Assembly: GCA_016190985.1 (NCBI GenBank)
Contig: JACPPI010000001.1
Span: 1-64,000, forward strand
Source: Opitutia bacterium
GTDB lineage: Bacteria; Verrucomicrobiota; Verrucomicrobiia; Opitutales; Opitutaceae
Reading direction: 5' to 3'
Length of the DNA: 64,000 nt
The notes below the pieces were generated by a model, which saw only the letters and a program-made list of their open reading frames with translations, was not told the DNA's origin and made no database searches. The translations under genes and the position numbers were made by a program. This document shows, piece after piece, positions 26,501 to 37,676 of this stretch (position 1 is its first letter; each line of letters opens with the position of its first letter).

Positions 26501-26818
26501 TCAGGACACGATTTTCGCCTTGCCGGGTTGCAGAGCCGGCAGCTGTGCCAGCACGGCGGGGATCAGCGGACGGATATCATCGGCCCGGTTGGAACGGGCG
26601 CGAAGAATGATCACAGCAATGTTGAAGCCGGGCAGGTGCTGCTGGAAGGAGAGATTGCGGTCCACAGTCACAAAGACATCGAAATGTCTCTCCGCCAGCG
26701 CCAGCAGGCGGCCGTTCTTGACGCCGGCCCATTTCATCTGGGGCGTGGTCTTGACAGTGTGGCCAACAAATTCCCTGGCCAACCGCCGATCCAGGCACTC
26801 GTCGAGCAGGATCTTCAC
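26501..26818 (-). CDS. DUF5615 PIN-like toxin-family protein
   Basis: MKILLDECLDRRLAREFVGHTV..., VFVTVDRNLSFQQHL; 4-bp overlap with a DUF433 gene. Confidence 0.85.
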   Translation of the reverse strand: MKILLDECLDRRLAREFVGHTVKTTPQMKWAGVKNGRLLALAERHFDVFVTVDRNLSFQQHLPGFNIAVIILRARSNRADDIRPLIPAVLAQLPALQPGKAKIVS

Positions 26819-27033
26819 CGGGCGGGCGATGCGGCGGTCAGGGTTTCCGCCGCCTTCTCAAGAAAAGCGAGAACCTGGGCGCGGCGGACCGTGGGAAATC
26901 CAGTCAGGAAGTCGTCAATGCTATCCCCCGCCTCCAGGTAATCGATCAGCGTCTGGACGGGCACGCGGGTGCCAGCGAACACGGGAGTGCCGCCCATGAT
27001 ATCCTGAGAGGAGCTGACAATCTTTCGGGCCAC
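26815..27033 (-). CDS. DUF433 antitoxin-family protein
   Basis: IMGGTPVFAGTRVPVQTLIDYLEAGDSIDDFLTGFPTVRRAQVLAFLE. Confidence 0.9.
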   Translation of the reverse strand: MARKIVSSSQDIMGGTPVFAGTRVPVQTLIDYLEAGDSIDDFLTGFPTVRRAQVLAFLEKAAETLTAASPAR

Positions 27034-27073
27034 GCTGAAAGGCTAGCGGGCTGACGCCGGAAAGCAAGTGCCG

Positions 27074-27487
27074 CTACTGTGGATTTCCTCCGCCCGGAGC
27101 ATAGTGAATCAGAATACGGAGCTTCTCCAATTCATCCATCTTGGCCATGCGGCGCACCTGAATATGCTTTCGGGCGTCGTCGATGCGCTGCTCCCGCGTG
27201 CTTCCTGAAGGAGGACAATCGTGTTTGAGGAGATTGCACGTCCGGCAGCACACGGCAATATTCTCAAAATCGTGCGGCCCGCCGCGTGATGACGGAAAGA
27301 TGTGATCCAGCTGCCATGAATCGTAGTCGTTGACGGACGCCAACAAGTCACATTGGCAATAAACGCATCTGAAGTCCTGCCCGGCGCCACGTCTCGCGTT
27401 CCATTCTCCCCAATGAGGGAGCCGACGGAGGGTTTCGACAATATCGGCAAGCTTGCCGTCGGCATTGTTTGGGAAGAGCGTCACCAC
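27074..27487 (-). CDS. HNH endonuclease
   Basis: CVYCQCDL ... WQLDHIFPSSRGGPHDFENIAVCCRTCNLLKHD. Confidence 0.93.
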   Translation of the reverse strand: MVTLFPNNADGKLADIVETLRRLPHWGEWNARRGAGQDFRCVYCQCDLLASVNDYDSWQLDHIFPSSRGGPHDFENIAVCCRTCNLLKHDCPPSGSTREQRIDDARKHIQVRRMAKMDELEKLRILIHYAPGGGNPQ

Positions 27488-27510
27488 TCAAGCGACCAGC
27501 GGCCCGGCGG

Positions 27511-29163
27511 CTACTTCTTCCCCTCCTTGCGCGCCAGCAGGTAGGTGGGCATGGGCGAGGAGTTCCTGATCTCGATGACGCCTACGGGAGTGAACTCGTA
27601 TTTGCCCTCGATGAGCTTCTTCGTCGCCTCGGAGACCTGGATCTTGCCGGGCTGGCCATGGGATTCCATGCGGCTGGCGATGTTCACGGTGTCGCCCCAC
27701 AGGTCGTAGGAGAATTTCTTGGTGCCGATGATGCCGGCGACGACCGGGCCGCTGTTCATGCCGACGCGGATGCCCCAGTCGAGGGAGTGGCGGCGGTTGA
27801 AGACGCGGACCGCCTCGAGGAACTCGAACGCCGCCTCGGCGCAGGCCTCGGCATGGTCGGTGCGGATGACGGGGACGCCGGCGGCCAGCATGTAGGCGTC
27901 GCCGATGGTCTTGACCTTCTCCAGCTCGCGCTGCTCGGCGATGCGGTCGAAACCCGAGAACAGCTCGTTGAGCAGCTGGACGGTGCGGTGCGGCGACTGC
28001 TTGGCGGCGATGCGGGTGAAGCCCACGATGTCCGCGAACATGACGGTGGAGTCGATGAAGCTGTCGACAATGGTGCGCTGGCCGGCCTTGAGGCGCTCGG
28101 CGATGGCCCTGGGCAGCACGTTGAGCAGCAGGCGCTCGGACTTGGAGCGCTCCACCTGCAACTGGGCGAGGAAGGCCTGCTCCTGGTCGCGCAGCCGCTT
28201 CTTTTCGAGCGAGGCCGTGATGCGGGCGCGGAGGACGGTCGGGTTGAAGGGCTTCGGCACGTAGTCCTCGGCCCCGGCCTCGATGCAGCGCACGGTGCTG
28301 GCGACGTCGTCGAGGGCGGTGAGCATGATGACGGGGACGTGGCGGAGCCGCGGGTCGGCCTTCATGAACTCGAGGGCCTGGAAGCCGTCGAGGTCGGGCA
28401 TGAGGATGTCGAGCAGCACGAGGTCGTAGTTGCCGTCCTTGAGTTTCTGCAGCGCCTCGCGGCCGGTGCCGGCGTCGGTGACCTCGTAGCCGAGCTTTTC
28501 CAGGCGGCGCGAGATCATGTCGCGGTTCATCGGGTCGTCGTCCACGGCCAGGATCTTGGCATTGGGCATGGGCTGGGCGGACAGGCCGAAATCCTCGGGC
28601 GTCACCGCGGGCGCGCCGGCTGGGGCGAGCGGTCCGGGGTCGGTGGCTCCCTCATCGGCGGCCGGGGTCGGGCGGCCGACGATCAGCTCCCCGGAGTAGG
28701 CCTCGCTCTGGAAAAGCTTCTCGAGATTATGCGCGGCCATAAGGATTTTCTCGAGGTCCTTGACGAGGTCGTTGTGCCCGCTGACGCGGGATTTTTCGAG
28801 GCAGTGCCCGGCCTGGGTGAGGATGGAGGCCAGCGGCGCGCGCATGGCCTGGCGCATGCCGGGAAAGTCGATCCGGCCGGTCTCGATTTTCCAGGGCGCG
28901 AGGGCGTCGTTGATCACCGCCAGAAGCTGGCCGCCGGAGGAGTGGATGCCCTTCAGGCCGGGCAGGATGGAGCGGGCGTTGTTCTCTTCGGCCGACTCCA
29001 TGAGCATCTCGCTGTAACCGATGATCTGGTTGAGCGGGGTGCGCAGGGCGTGCCGGAGCTTGGAGAGGGTCTCAAGATCGCCTGCCTTCAGCGCCTGAAG
29101 GAAGGGGGTGAGCGTGTGCGGAGGCGGGTGGGCGCCGGCGGGACTGGAGGCGGGGTCGCTCAT
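27511..29163 (-). CDS. HisKA-like / receiver / class III nucleotide cyclase protein
   Basis: LRHALRTPLNQIIGYSEML; REC domain ILAVDDDPMN..LLDILMPDLDGF; cyclase VMFADIVGFTRIA, KTIGDAYMLAAG, YDLWGDTVNIASRME. Confidence 0.9.
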   Translation of the reverse strand: MSDPASSPAGAHPPPHTLTPFLQALKAGDLETLSKLRHALRTPLNQIIGYSEMLMESAEENNARSILPGLKGIHSSGGQLLAVINDALAPWKIETGRIDFPGMRQAMRAPLASILTQAGHCLEKSRVSGHNDLVKDLEKILMAAHNLEKLFQSEAYSGELIVGRPTPAADEGATDPGPLAPAGAPAVTPEDFGLSAQPMPNAKILAVDDDPMNRDMISRRLEKLGYEVTDAGTGREALQKLKDGNYDLVLLDILMPDLDGFQALEFMKADPRLRHVPVIMLTALDDVASTVRCIEAGAEDYVPKPFNPTVLRARITASLEKKRLRDQEQAFLAQLQVERSKSERLLLNVLPRAIAERLKAGQRTIVDSFIDSTVMFADIVGFTRIAAKQSPHRTVQLLNELFSGFDRIAEQRELEKVKTIGDAYMLAAGVPVIRTDHAEACAEAAFEFLEAVRVFNRRHSLDWGIRVGMNSGPVVAGIIGTKKFSYDLWGDTVNIASRMESHGQPGKIQVSEATKKLIEGKYEFTPVGVIEIRNSSPMPTYLLARKEGKK

Positions 29164-29540
29164 GCCTTGGGCGGGAATTTCTTCAGCAGCTCCTCGATCT
29201 TGGCGAGCAGGCGGGGCAGCTCGACGGGCTTGGTGTCAAAGTCGTCGCAGCCGGCCTCGAGGGCCTTCTGGCGGTCGCTCTCCATGGCGTGCGCGGTGAG
29301 GGCGATGACCGGGATGCCCTTGGTGGCCGGGTCGGCCTTGAGCTGCTTGGTGGCTTCCCAGCCGTCGAGCACGGGCAGGCTCATGTCCATGAGGATGAGG
29401 TCGGGCAGCTCGCTCTTGGCCAGCGCGACGCCCTGGCCGCCGTCGACGGCGAGCGAAAGGGTGTAGCCACGCTTCTCCAGGCGGCGGGAGAGCATGTCGC
29501 GGTTCATTTCGTTGTCTTCGACAAGGAGCAGTTTGGGCAT
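29160..29540 (-). CDS. Response regulator (single REC domain)
   Basis: LLLVEDNEMNRDMLSRRLEKRGY, LILMDMSLPVLDGWEATKQLK. Confidence 0.95.
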   Translation of the reverse strand: MPKLLLVEDNEMNRDMLSRRLEKRGYTLSLAVDGGQGVALAKSELPDLILMDMSLPVLDGWEATKQLKADPATKGIPVIALTAHAMESDRQKALEAGCDDFDTKPVELPRLLAKIEELLKKFPPKA

Positions 29541-29566
29541 GGCGGGATGGGATTAATAGGGGAGGG

Positions 29567-31969
<2,403 letters not shown>

Positions 31970-32009
31970 AAAGTCAACGGGATAGCTCCTGGACCAGGCG
32001 CAGGCGCGC

Positions 32010-32732
32010 TCATTCCCGTTTCGCGAAGTCCGAGTAGGTCAGCGCCAGGTCTTCCTCCACGCCGATGAGGAATATCCGGCCGAGGAAATGCGAGGTGCTG
32101 GCGACGGGCAGGCTTGGTCCGGTCGATGACGGAGCGGTGAAGCTCATTTCGACCCGCAGTTCGCGCATCTTCACCCCCAGGACGGGCGAGTAGGGGGCGG
32201 TCAGCTCCAAGGTGAATTTCTCCACATGCGGCGAGCGCTTGTTGACCATGAGGCGCAGGGCGAGGTGGCCGAGCATTTTGTCCGAGCTGGCGGCCTCGGC
32301 ACGGAAAGCGCAGCGGAACTCGGCGCGCTCGGCGTCTTCGCGCAGCAGCTCGACGCTGGCGGGCTCAATGTCGCCCTTCTGAAAAGTGCCCTGCGGCGCG
32401 GCGCTGTTATTTGCTGCCCGGACCTGGGCGTATTGCGACGCCTCCTTGGCGTTTGGGGCGCGGCCGTTGAGCTGGAGGAGAGTCCATCGCCCGGCGGGTG
32501 GCTTGGCCGGGTCGAAACGGGCGGTGGCGCGGTCCTTGCCGTTGCGCACGGTGGTGAGCGTGTAGGCCCAGCCGGCCGGCGCCTCGGTGCTGAATTTGCC
32601 CAGCGCCTCGCGCAGGCAGTCCGGCACGGCCGCGGTGCCGGATGCGGCGGCCACGAGCAGGCTCAAAGCGCCCAACAGAATCCTAAACGGATGGCGGCGG
32701 GACGCGGGAGATGAACCAGTCGAACTTGGCAT
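32010..32732 (-). CDS. Hypothetical secreted protein
   Basis: N-terminal signal-like sequence; no family recognised. Confidence 0.6.
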   Translation of the reverse strand: MPSSTGSSPASRRHPFRILLGALSLLVAAASGTAAVPDCLREALGKFSTEAPAGWAYTLTTVRNGKDRATARFDPAKPPAGRWTLLQLNGRAPNAKEASQYAQVRAANNSAAPQGTFQKGDIEPASVELLREDAERAEFRCAFRAEAASSDKMLGHLALRLMVNKRSPHVEKFTLELTAPYSPVLGVKMRELRVEMSFTAPSSTGPSLPVASTSHFLGRIFLIGVEEDLALTYSDFAKRE

Positions 32733-33201
32733 GGAGCGTCAGCGTGCCGGCGCGATCCTTGAGATCAACCAGGATCACGGCGCTGCAGCGGCCGCGCGCG
32801 TTCAGCTCCGCCACGAGGTGATCCCGGGTGCGGTCATCCGGGGCGCCGCAGGCCAGCAGGTCGCCGGTGGCCGGTTTGCGGTATTTCATCTCCACCCCGC
32901 GCACCACCGCAAACACCTCGCCGGCCGCCGCGCCGAAATGCCGTTGGAGGCACTCCGCGCTGGCGGCCTCCGCGAGGGCGAATTGCGCGGCGGCATGCAT
33001 CGTGCCGAGATGATTGCGCAGCGGCTCCGTGAAGGACAGCTCCAGCAGATGCGCCGCGCCGGCCGGCGCAGGGACGATGCCGAGCAGTCGGGCCAGCGCC
33101 AGGTCGGATGCTTTCACGCCGTCTGATTTCGCCCACACGGCGGCCGATGGCAACGGCGTTCTAATAAGCGCGCCACACAGCCGTAGTATCGGTGGAGGCA
33201 C
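32683..33201 (-). CDS. Hotdog-fold protein (DUF4442/YiiD-like thioesterase)
   Basis: SFTEPLRNHLGTMHAAAQFALAEAASAECL, EMKYRKPATGDLLA. Confidence 0.75.
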   Translation of the reverse strand: MPPPILRLCGALIRTPLPSAAVWAKSDGVKASDLALARLLGIVPAPAGAAHLLELSFTEPLRNHLGTMHAAAQFALAEAASAECLQRHFGAAAGEVFAVVRGVEMKYRKPATGDLLACGAPDDRTRDHLVAELNARGRCSAVILVDLKDRAGTLTLHAKFDWFISRVPPPSV

Positions 33202-33203
33202 AC

Positions 33204-33884
33204 ATGAATATCCAAAAATACCTGCTGCCCGCTACGCTCGCCGCGACCGTCCACGTCGCGTTGCTTTGGTTTCTGCCGGCCGGGGCGAGGCCGCAAGAAG
33301 GTGATTCGGTCATCGCAGTCCCGATCCTGCCCCCGATTCCCAAGGTGACCGACGAGGTGGTCAAGGCTCCAGAGGAAAGGGAAGAGACCACCGTGCCCGT
33401 GACCAGGATTTCCGGCGGACCCAGCCGGCCCGAAATCCCGGAGCCCCTGATGCCGCCCAAACCCGAAGATATGACGATCCCCAGGACGGACACTGCGATC
33501 AATCCGTGGAAGGACCTGAATAAGATCTCTCCCAAAGGCGGCCCGGGCAATTCTGGCGACATTGGCATCGGGGATTGGAATGGAAGGACAATCATTGGCG
33601 TCGGAGCACTGGATTCGACGCCGCGCGCCAAGGCGCAACTGCCGCCCGATTATCCCTACGCGATGAAGCAAGCGGGTGTCGGCGGTTCGGTGTGGGTGGA
33701 GTTTGATGTGAACGCGGAAGGGCGCGTCATCCGGGCCGAGGCCGTCCGCTGCACCCATCGGGAATTTTCCGAGCCGGCGGTGCGCGCCGTGATGAAGTGG
33801 CGGTTCGAGCCCGGCCGGCGCAACGGCAGGCCCGTGCCGTTCCGCCTGACCGTGCCCATCGAGTTTGGCCTCGCAAACGATTAG
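33204..33884 (+). CDS. TonB family protein
   Basis: N-terminal TM, proline-rich linker, C-terminal PPDYPYAMKQAGVGGSVWVEFDVNAEGRV..VRAVMKWRFEPG. Confidence 0.9.
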   Translation: MNIQKYLLPATLAATVHVALLWFLPAGARPQEGDSVIAVPILPPIPKVTDEVVKAPEEREETTVPVTRISGGPSRPEIPEPLMPPKPEDMTIPRTDTAINPWKDLNKISPKGGPGNSGDIGIGDWNGRTIIGVGALDSTPRAKAQLPPDYPYAMKQAGVGGSVWVEFDVNAEGRVIRAEAVRCTHREFSEPAVRAVMKWRFEPGRRNGRPVPFRLTVPIEFGLAND

Positions 33885-33890
33885 GCCATC

Positions 33891-34274
33891 TTAGCCGGCG
33901 TGGGCATGGAGCAGGTGATTCACGCGATCAACCAGTTCCTGCGGACTAAAGGGCTTGGTGATGTAGTCCAAGGCCCCGAGTTCCAGGCCGAGGTTGCGCG
34001 AGTCGCTTGAGGCCCAGGCGGAGACAATGATGATCGGAATGGTCGCGGTCGCCGGGTCGCGCCGCAGGATTTCGCAGACACCGAAACCGTCGAGGTCGGG
34101 CAGCATCAGATCCAGCAGGATGATGTCGGGCCGGCGGGTGCGGACGGCGTGGATGGCCTCCCAGCCGTTGGCCGCGATCATGACCTCGTGGCCGGCGCAC
34201 ACGAGGTGGTAGTGCATGAGGTCGGTCAGCTCGGGTTCGTCATCGACGGCAAGAATTCTGGCAATGGGGCGCAT
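33891..34274 (-). CDS. Response regulator (single REC domain)
   Basis: ILAVDDEPELTDLM, DIILLDLMLPDLDGFGV, ITKPFSPQELV. Confidence 0.93.
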   Translation of the reverse strand: MRPIARILAVDDEPELTDLMHYHLVCAGHEVMIAANGWEAIHAVRTRRPDIILLDLMLPDLDGFGVCEILRRDPATATIPIIIVSAWASSDSRNLGLELGALDYITKPFSPQELVDRVNHLLHAHAG

Positions 34275-34343
34275 GGTCGCACGATGCCAGCGCTTCGTGA
34301 CAATTTCCCGTTCCCCGGGTGACGATTGCGCAACAATTGCCGC

Positions 34344-34808
34344 CTACCAGCGGTGATAGGCGGGATGCCCCGGGGTCACGGCGACAAAGGTGCCCCGGCA
34401 GGTGGCCCGGGGTTTGCCGGCGGCGGTCAGGGTTCCTTCGATCATGGCGCGGTCGGCCGCCGATTCGACCACCCGCGCGACCAGCTCGACGGGCCCGTTG
34501 GTCGGGGTGGGGCGGAGGAGCTTGATGGCATAGTCGGCCGTGACGGTGCAGGGCGGCTGGGCGAGCTGGTTGCGCTGCATCAGGTGCCAGGCCGCCGTCC
34601 AGTTGCAGTGGCAGTCGAGCAACGAGCCGATGATGCCGCCGTTGAGCATGCCCGGAAAGGCCTCGTGATGGGGCTCGGGCTGCCAGGTGGCGACAACCTG
34701 GTCGCCTTGGGCAAAACTGCGGATGCGGAGCCCCTTGGCGTTGGCCGGCCCGCACCCGAAGCAGATGCTGGCGGGGGCGAATTTCTCCTGCAGGCAAAGT
34801 TCACTCAT
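34344..34808 (-). CDS. PaaI-type hotdog thioesterase
   Basis: CFGCGPANAKGLRIRSF, HEAFPGMLNGGIIGSLLDCHCNWTA. Confidence 0.88.
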   Translation of the reverse strand: MSELCLQEKFAPASICFGCGPANAKGLRIRSFAQGDQVVATWQPEPHHEAFPGMLNGGIIGSLLDCHCNWTAAWHLMQRNQLAQPPCTVTADYAIKLLRPTPTNGPVELVARVVESAADRAMIEGTLTAAGKPRATCRGTFVAVTPGHPAYHRW

Positions 34809-34924
34809 CGGCCCAGTCAGGCCGAAACCGGGGCTGGGCGGAATCTCTAAGTTCGCAGGATTTTTAACTGGCGCCCGCCGCAGCAGGTGTGCCATGGTGG
34901 GGTTCACTCGATATCAATGCACCA

Positions 34925-35818
34925 ATGGCACGCAAGATAGCCTTCCTCAACTACAAGGGCGGTGTCGGCAAGACCTCGCTGATCGTAAATACGGCGGCCA
35001 GCCTGGCCCGCCGCGGCATGCGCGTCTTGCTCATGGATTTTGACACGCAATCCAACGCGAGCATCTGGCTGATGAAACTGGAGCGTTGGAACAAGATCAA
35101 CGCCACCGGCACGGGCTCGATCTACTCCATCTTTGATCCCGGCAAGGCCCGGATCAAGGACTGCGTGATCAAGGATGTCGTCGAGGGCAAGGACGGCGAA
35201 AAAATTCTCCCCGGCCTGGACCTCGTTCCTACGACCTTCAACCTCGTGGACCTGGAGGGCGAATACAAGCCCGACCCGAAGCGTCCCTCCTATGTGATTT
35301 TCCAGGAGCAGCTCGCCGAGATCGAGTCGAACTACGACTTCATCCTCTTCGACTGCCCGCCCAACGTCCTGCGCGCCTCGCAGAACGGCGTCTATTGCGC
35401 CGGCGAGATCTACGTGCCCTCCAACCCCGACGCGCTGAGCCTCATCGGCTTCACGCTCCTCGTGGAAAAGCTCCTGCGCTTCCAGCAGGCCTCGGCCAGC
35501 TTCCGCACCACCGCCATGGGCCCGGCGGCGCAGGTCTACGGCATCGTTTTCAACTCGATCAAAACCAACACCGACATCGAGGTGCCGAAGATGCGCATGC
35601 AGCTTCGCCTGAACCAATTCAAGACCCAGAAGCGCGGCTGCGCCCCGGCCGCCAAGATCTGCACGACGCAGATCCGCGACGCCATGATCGTCCGCCGCGC
35701 GGTCACCCTCGGCCTGCCCGTCTTCCTGGTCGGCACCGAGGGCAACGAGGAGGACACTGTCGCCAACGACTACATGAAGCTCGCGACCGAGATCATCGAG
35801 AACGCCCCGCCCGCCTGA
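34925..35818 (+). CDS. ParA/MinD-like AAA ATPase
   Basis: Deviant Walker A NYKGGVGKTSLIVNTA, DFDTQSNAS, FILFDCPPN. Confidence 0.93.
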   Translation: MARKIAFLNYKGGVGKTSLIVNTAASLARRGMRVLLMDFDTQSNASIWLMKLERWNKINATGTGSIYSIFDPGKARIKDCVIKDVVEGKDGEKILPGLDLVPTTFNLVDLEGEYKPDPKRPSYVIFQEQLAEIESNYDFILFDCPPNVLRASQNGVYCAGEIYVPSNPDALSLIGFTLLVEKLLRFQQASASFRTTAMGPAAQVYGIVFNSIKTNTDIEVPKMRMQLRLNQFKTQKRGCAPAAKICTTQIRDAMIVRRAVTLGLPVFLVGTEGNEEDTVANDYMKLATEIIENAPPA

Positions 35819-35844
35819 TTTTCACCCAACCAACTCTTCCAACC

Positions 35845-36813
35845 ATGGCCAAGTTCACCAGCACCGAGTGGGATGACATCCGCAAAAAGTTCCGCAACTC
35901 CATCATGGCGGCGACGCCGCTGACCAGCCTGGCGCAGAACCTCGACACCGAGGAGTGGCCGCACAGCGGCGAGGAGGAGAAGCCCTCGAAATACATCGAG
36001 TTCACCTACGAGGAGCTGCTGATGATGCCGGAGATCGCGGGCAACGCCGCCAAGGCCGACCATCTCATCGGCATCCTCAAGGAGACGCTGGCCTTTGACG
36101 ATCCGTTCGGCGACATGGTCGCCCAGGTCGAGGAGACCGCCGCCAAGGACAACCCCATCCTCAAGACCCTGGGGCGGCTCAACATTCCCGCGACCTACCC
36201 GATGGCGCTGGCCAATTTCACCGAGGGCACCCGCATCGTCTGCGCCTCCGAAGGCGTCAAGACCATCGGCGAGTTCGCCAACCTCGGCCAGCAGATGTCG
36301 ACCCGCGTCGTGCTCGGCGGCGACTTCCGCAACGCCCTGAACGCCCTGACCCACGGCGACGAGGAAGGCATCGGCCAGTTCCTGCCCTTCCGCAAGGGTT
36401 CCACCGGCCTGCACCTGGCCGAGGCCATCGGCCTCATCTCCGCCGGCCTGCCCCGGCCTGAACAACTCGGCTTGGCCAAGGCCTACGGCGCCAAGCTCAG
36501 CCCCGCAGACTCCGCCGCCGCCAAGGCCCTGACCAAGGACCAGATTGAAAAACTGGAAGCCGGCATGAAGACAAACCTCGCCGCGGCCCTGGACTGGTTC
36601 AAGGACCAGCGGACCGACCTGGAGAAGCATCTGCAGGATGGCGGCGCCTACGAGCGCTACTTTGTCGTGATCAATGATCCCGCGCGCGAGGCCATCGCGG
36701 TGAAGCTGACCTCGGCGGCCGTAAAGGCGACCGGCAAGCCGGCTGCGGCGGCCGCGACCACCGACGGGCAGAAGAAAGGCGGCCTCTTTTCCCGGTTGTT
36801 TGGCCGGGGTTGA
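35845..36813 (+). CDS. Hypothetical protein with basic-amphipathic C-terminus
   Basis: 322-aa ORF following the ParA-like gene; C-terminal KKGGLFSRLFGRG; no recognised domain. Confidence 0.75.
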   Translation: MAKFTSTEWDDIRKKFRNSIMAATPLTSLAQNLDTEEWPHSGEEEKPSKYIEFTYEELLMMPEIAGNAAKADHLIGILKETLAFDDPFGDMVAQVEETAAKDNPILKTLGRLNIPATYPMALANFTEGTRIVCASEGVKTIGEFANLGQQMSTRVVLGGDFRNALNALTHGDEEGIGQFLPFRKGSTGLHLAEAIGLISAGLPRPEQLGLAKAYGAKLSPADSAAAKALTKDQIEKLEAGMKTNLAAALDWFKDQRTDLEKHLQDGGAYERYFVVINDPAREAIAVKLTSAAVKATGKPAAAAATTDGQKKGGLFSRLFGRG

Positions 36814-36831
36814 TCCGCCTGCACACCCTTC

Positions 36832-37608
36832 GTGGATCAGCCGACGCCAACTCCTCCCGGGGCGCCGTTCCCTGCGGCGCCATTTCCCGCGACCCAGGGC
36901 CCCGCGGGACCGGCCCCGTCCTTTCCCCCGCCACCGCAATCGGCCGCAGGCGGTCCGTCCTTTCCGCCGCCCGGTGGCATCAAGTTCCCGGTAAGGCCCG
37001 GCGGTGGCCTCAAGCCTCTCGTGCTGCCGCGCCGGCCGAGCCCCTTGCAGCGGGCGCAGGAGGCCAGCCAGGCGACGGCGGAGGCGCGCAAATCGATCAA
37101 CACGATCATGTCGCAGTCGCGTCCGCCGTGGGGCGGCCCGCCGACCCTGAGCGGCTCCCAGGTCGAGTCCCTGGAAAAGGCCCTGCGCGCCCTCGAGGCC
37201 AAGGCGGCGGAGCGCGAGATGGCCCTCGCCGAGGCCGAGAACAAGCTGGCCGAGCGCGACCGCGCGCTGGCCGAGACGGAGGCGCTTTTGCAGGCCCGCG
37301 AAAAGGTGATCGACGCCATGCGCAAGGAGAAGCCGGCGCAGGGCGGAGGCGGCGGAGGCAGCGCCGAGGAGCTGGCCGCCCTGACCAAGCTCAAGGAGGA
37401 ACTCGACCGGCAGGAAGCCTCCATCAAGGAGCAGCGCGCCGCCCAGCAGGAACGCGAGGAATTCCTCAACCAGAGCGAGGCCGCCCTCTTCGATAAGATG
37501 CAGGCCCAGCAGGAAAAGGAAACCGAGCTGGAGCAGAAGGCCGAGGACCTGAAGAAAGGCATGATCAAGGCCGGCATGATCCAGCCCGAAGCCAGGGAAA
37601 AGGCCTGA
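36832..37608 (+). CDS. Hypothetical protein: Pro-rich N-terminus, coiled-coil C-terminus
   Basis: PTPPGAPFPAAPFPATQGPAGPAPSFPPPPQ...; heptad-like Glu/Ala/Lys-rich coiled coil. Confidence 0.75.
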   Translation: MDQPTPTPPGAPFPAAPFPATQGPAGPAPSFPPPPQSAAGGPSFPPPGGIKFPVRPGGGLKPLVLPRRPSPLQRAQEASQATAEARKSINTIMSQSRPPWGGPPTLSGSQVESLEKALRALEAKAAEREMALAEAENKLAERDRALAETEALLQAREKVIDAMRKEKPAQGGGGGGSAEELAALTKLKEELDRQEASIKEQRAAQQEREEFLNQSEAALFDKMQAQQEKETELEQKAEDLKKGMIKAGMIQPEAREKA

Positions 37609-37676
37609 CGGCCGATGGAACCTCCGCCAGTTTGACCTTTCCAACCTCGCACCCCGGCCCTATCCCCATTTCCTTC

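Noticed and set aside
27469-29466. 665-aa plus-strand ORF opposite the cyclase gene
   Set aside because: Shadow ORF with Gly/Val/Leu-biased sequence and no recognisable domain.
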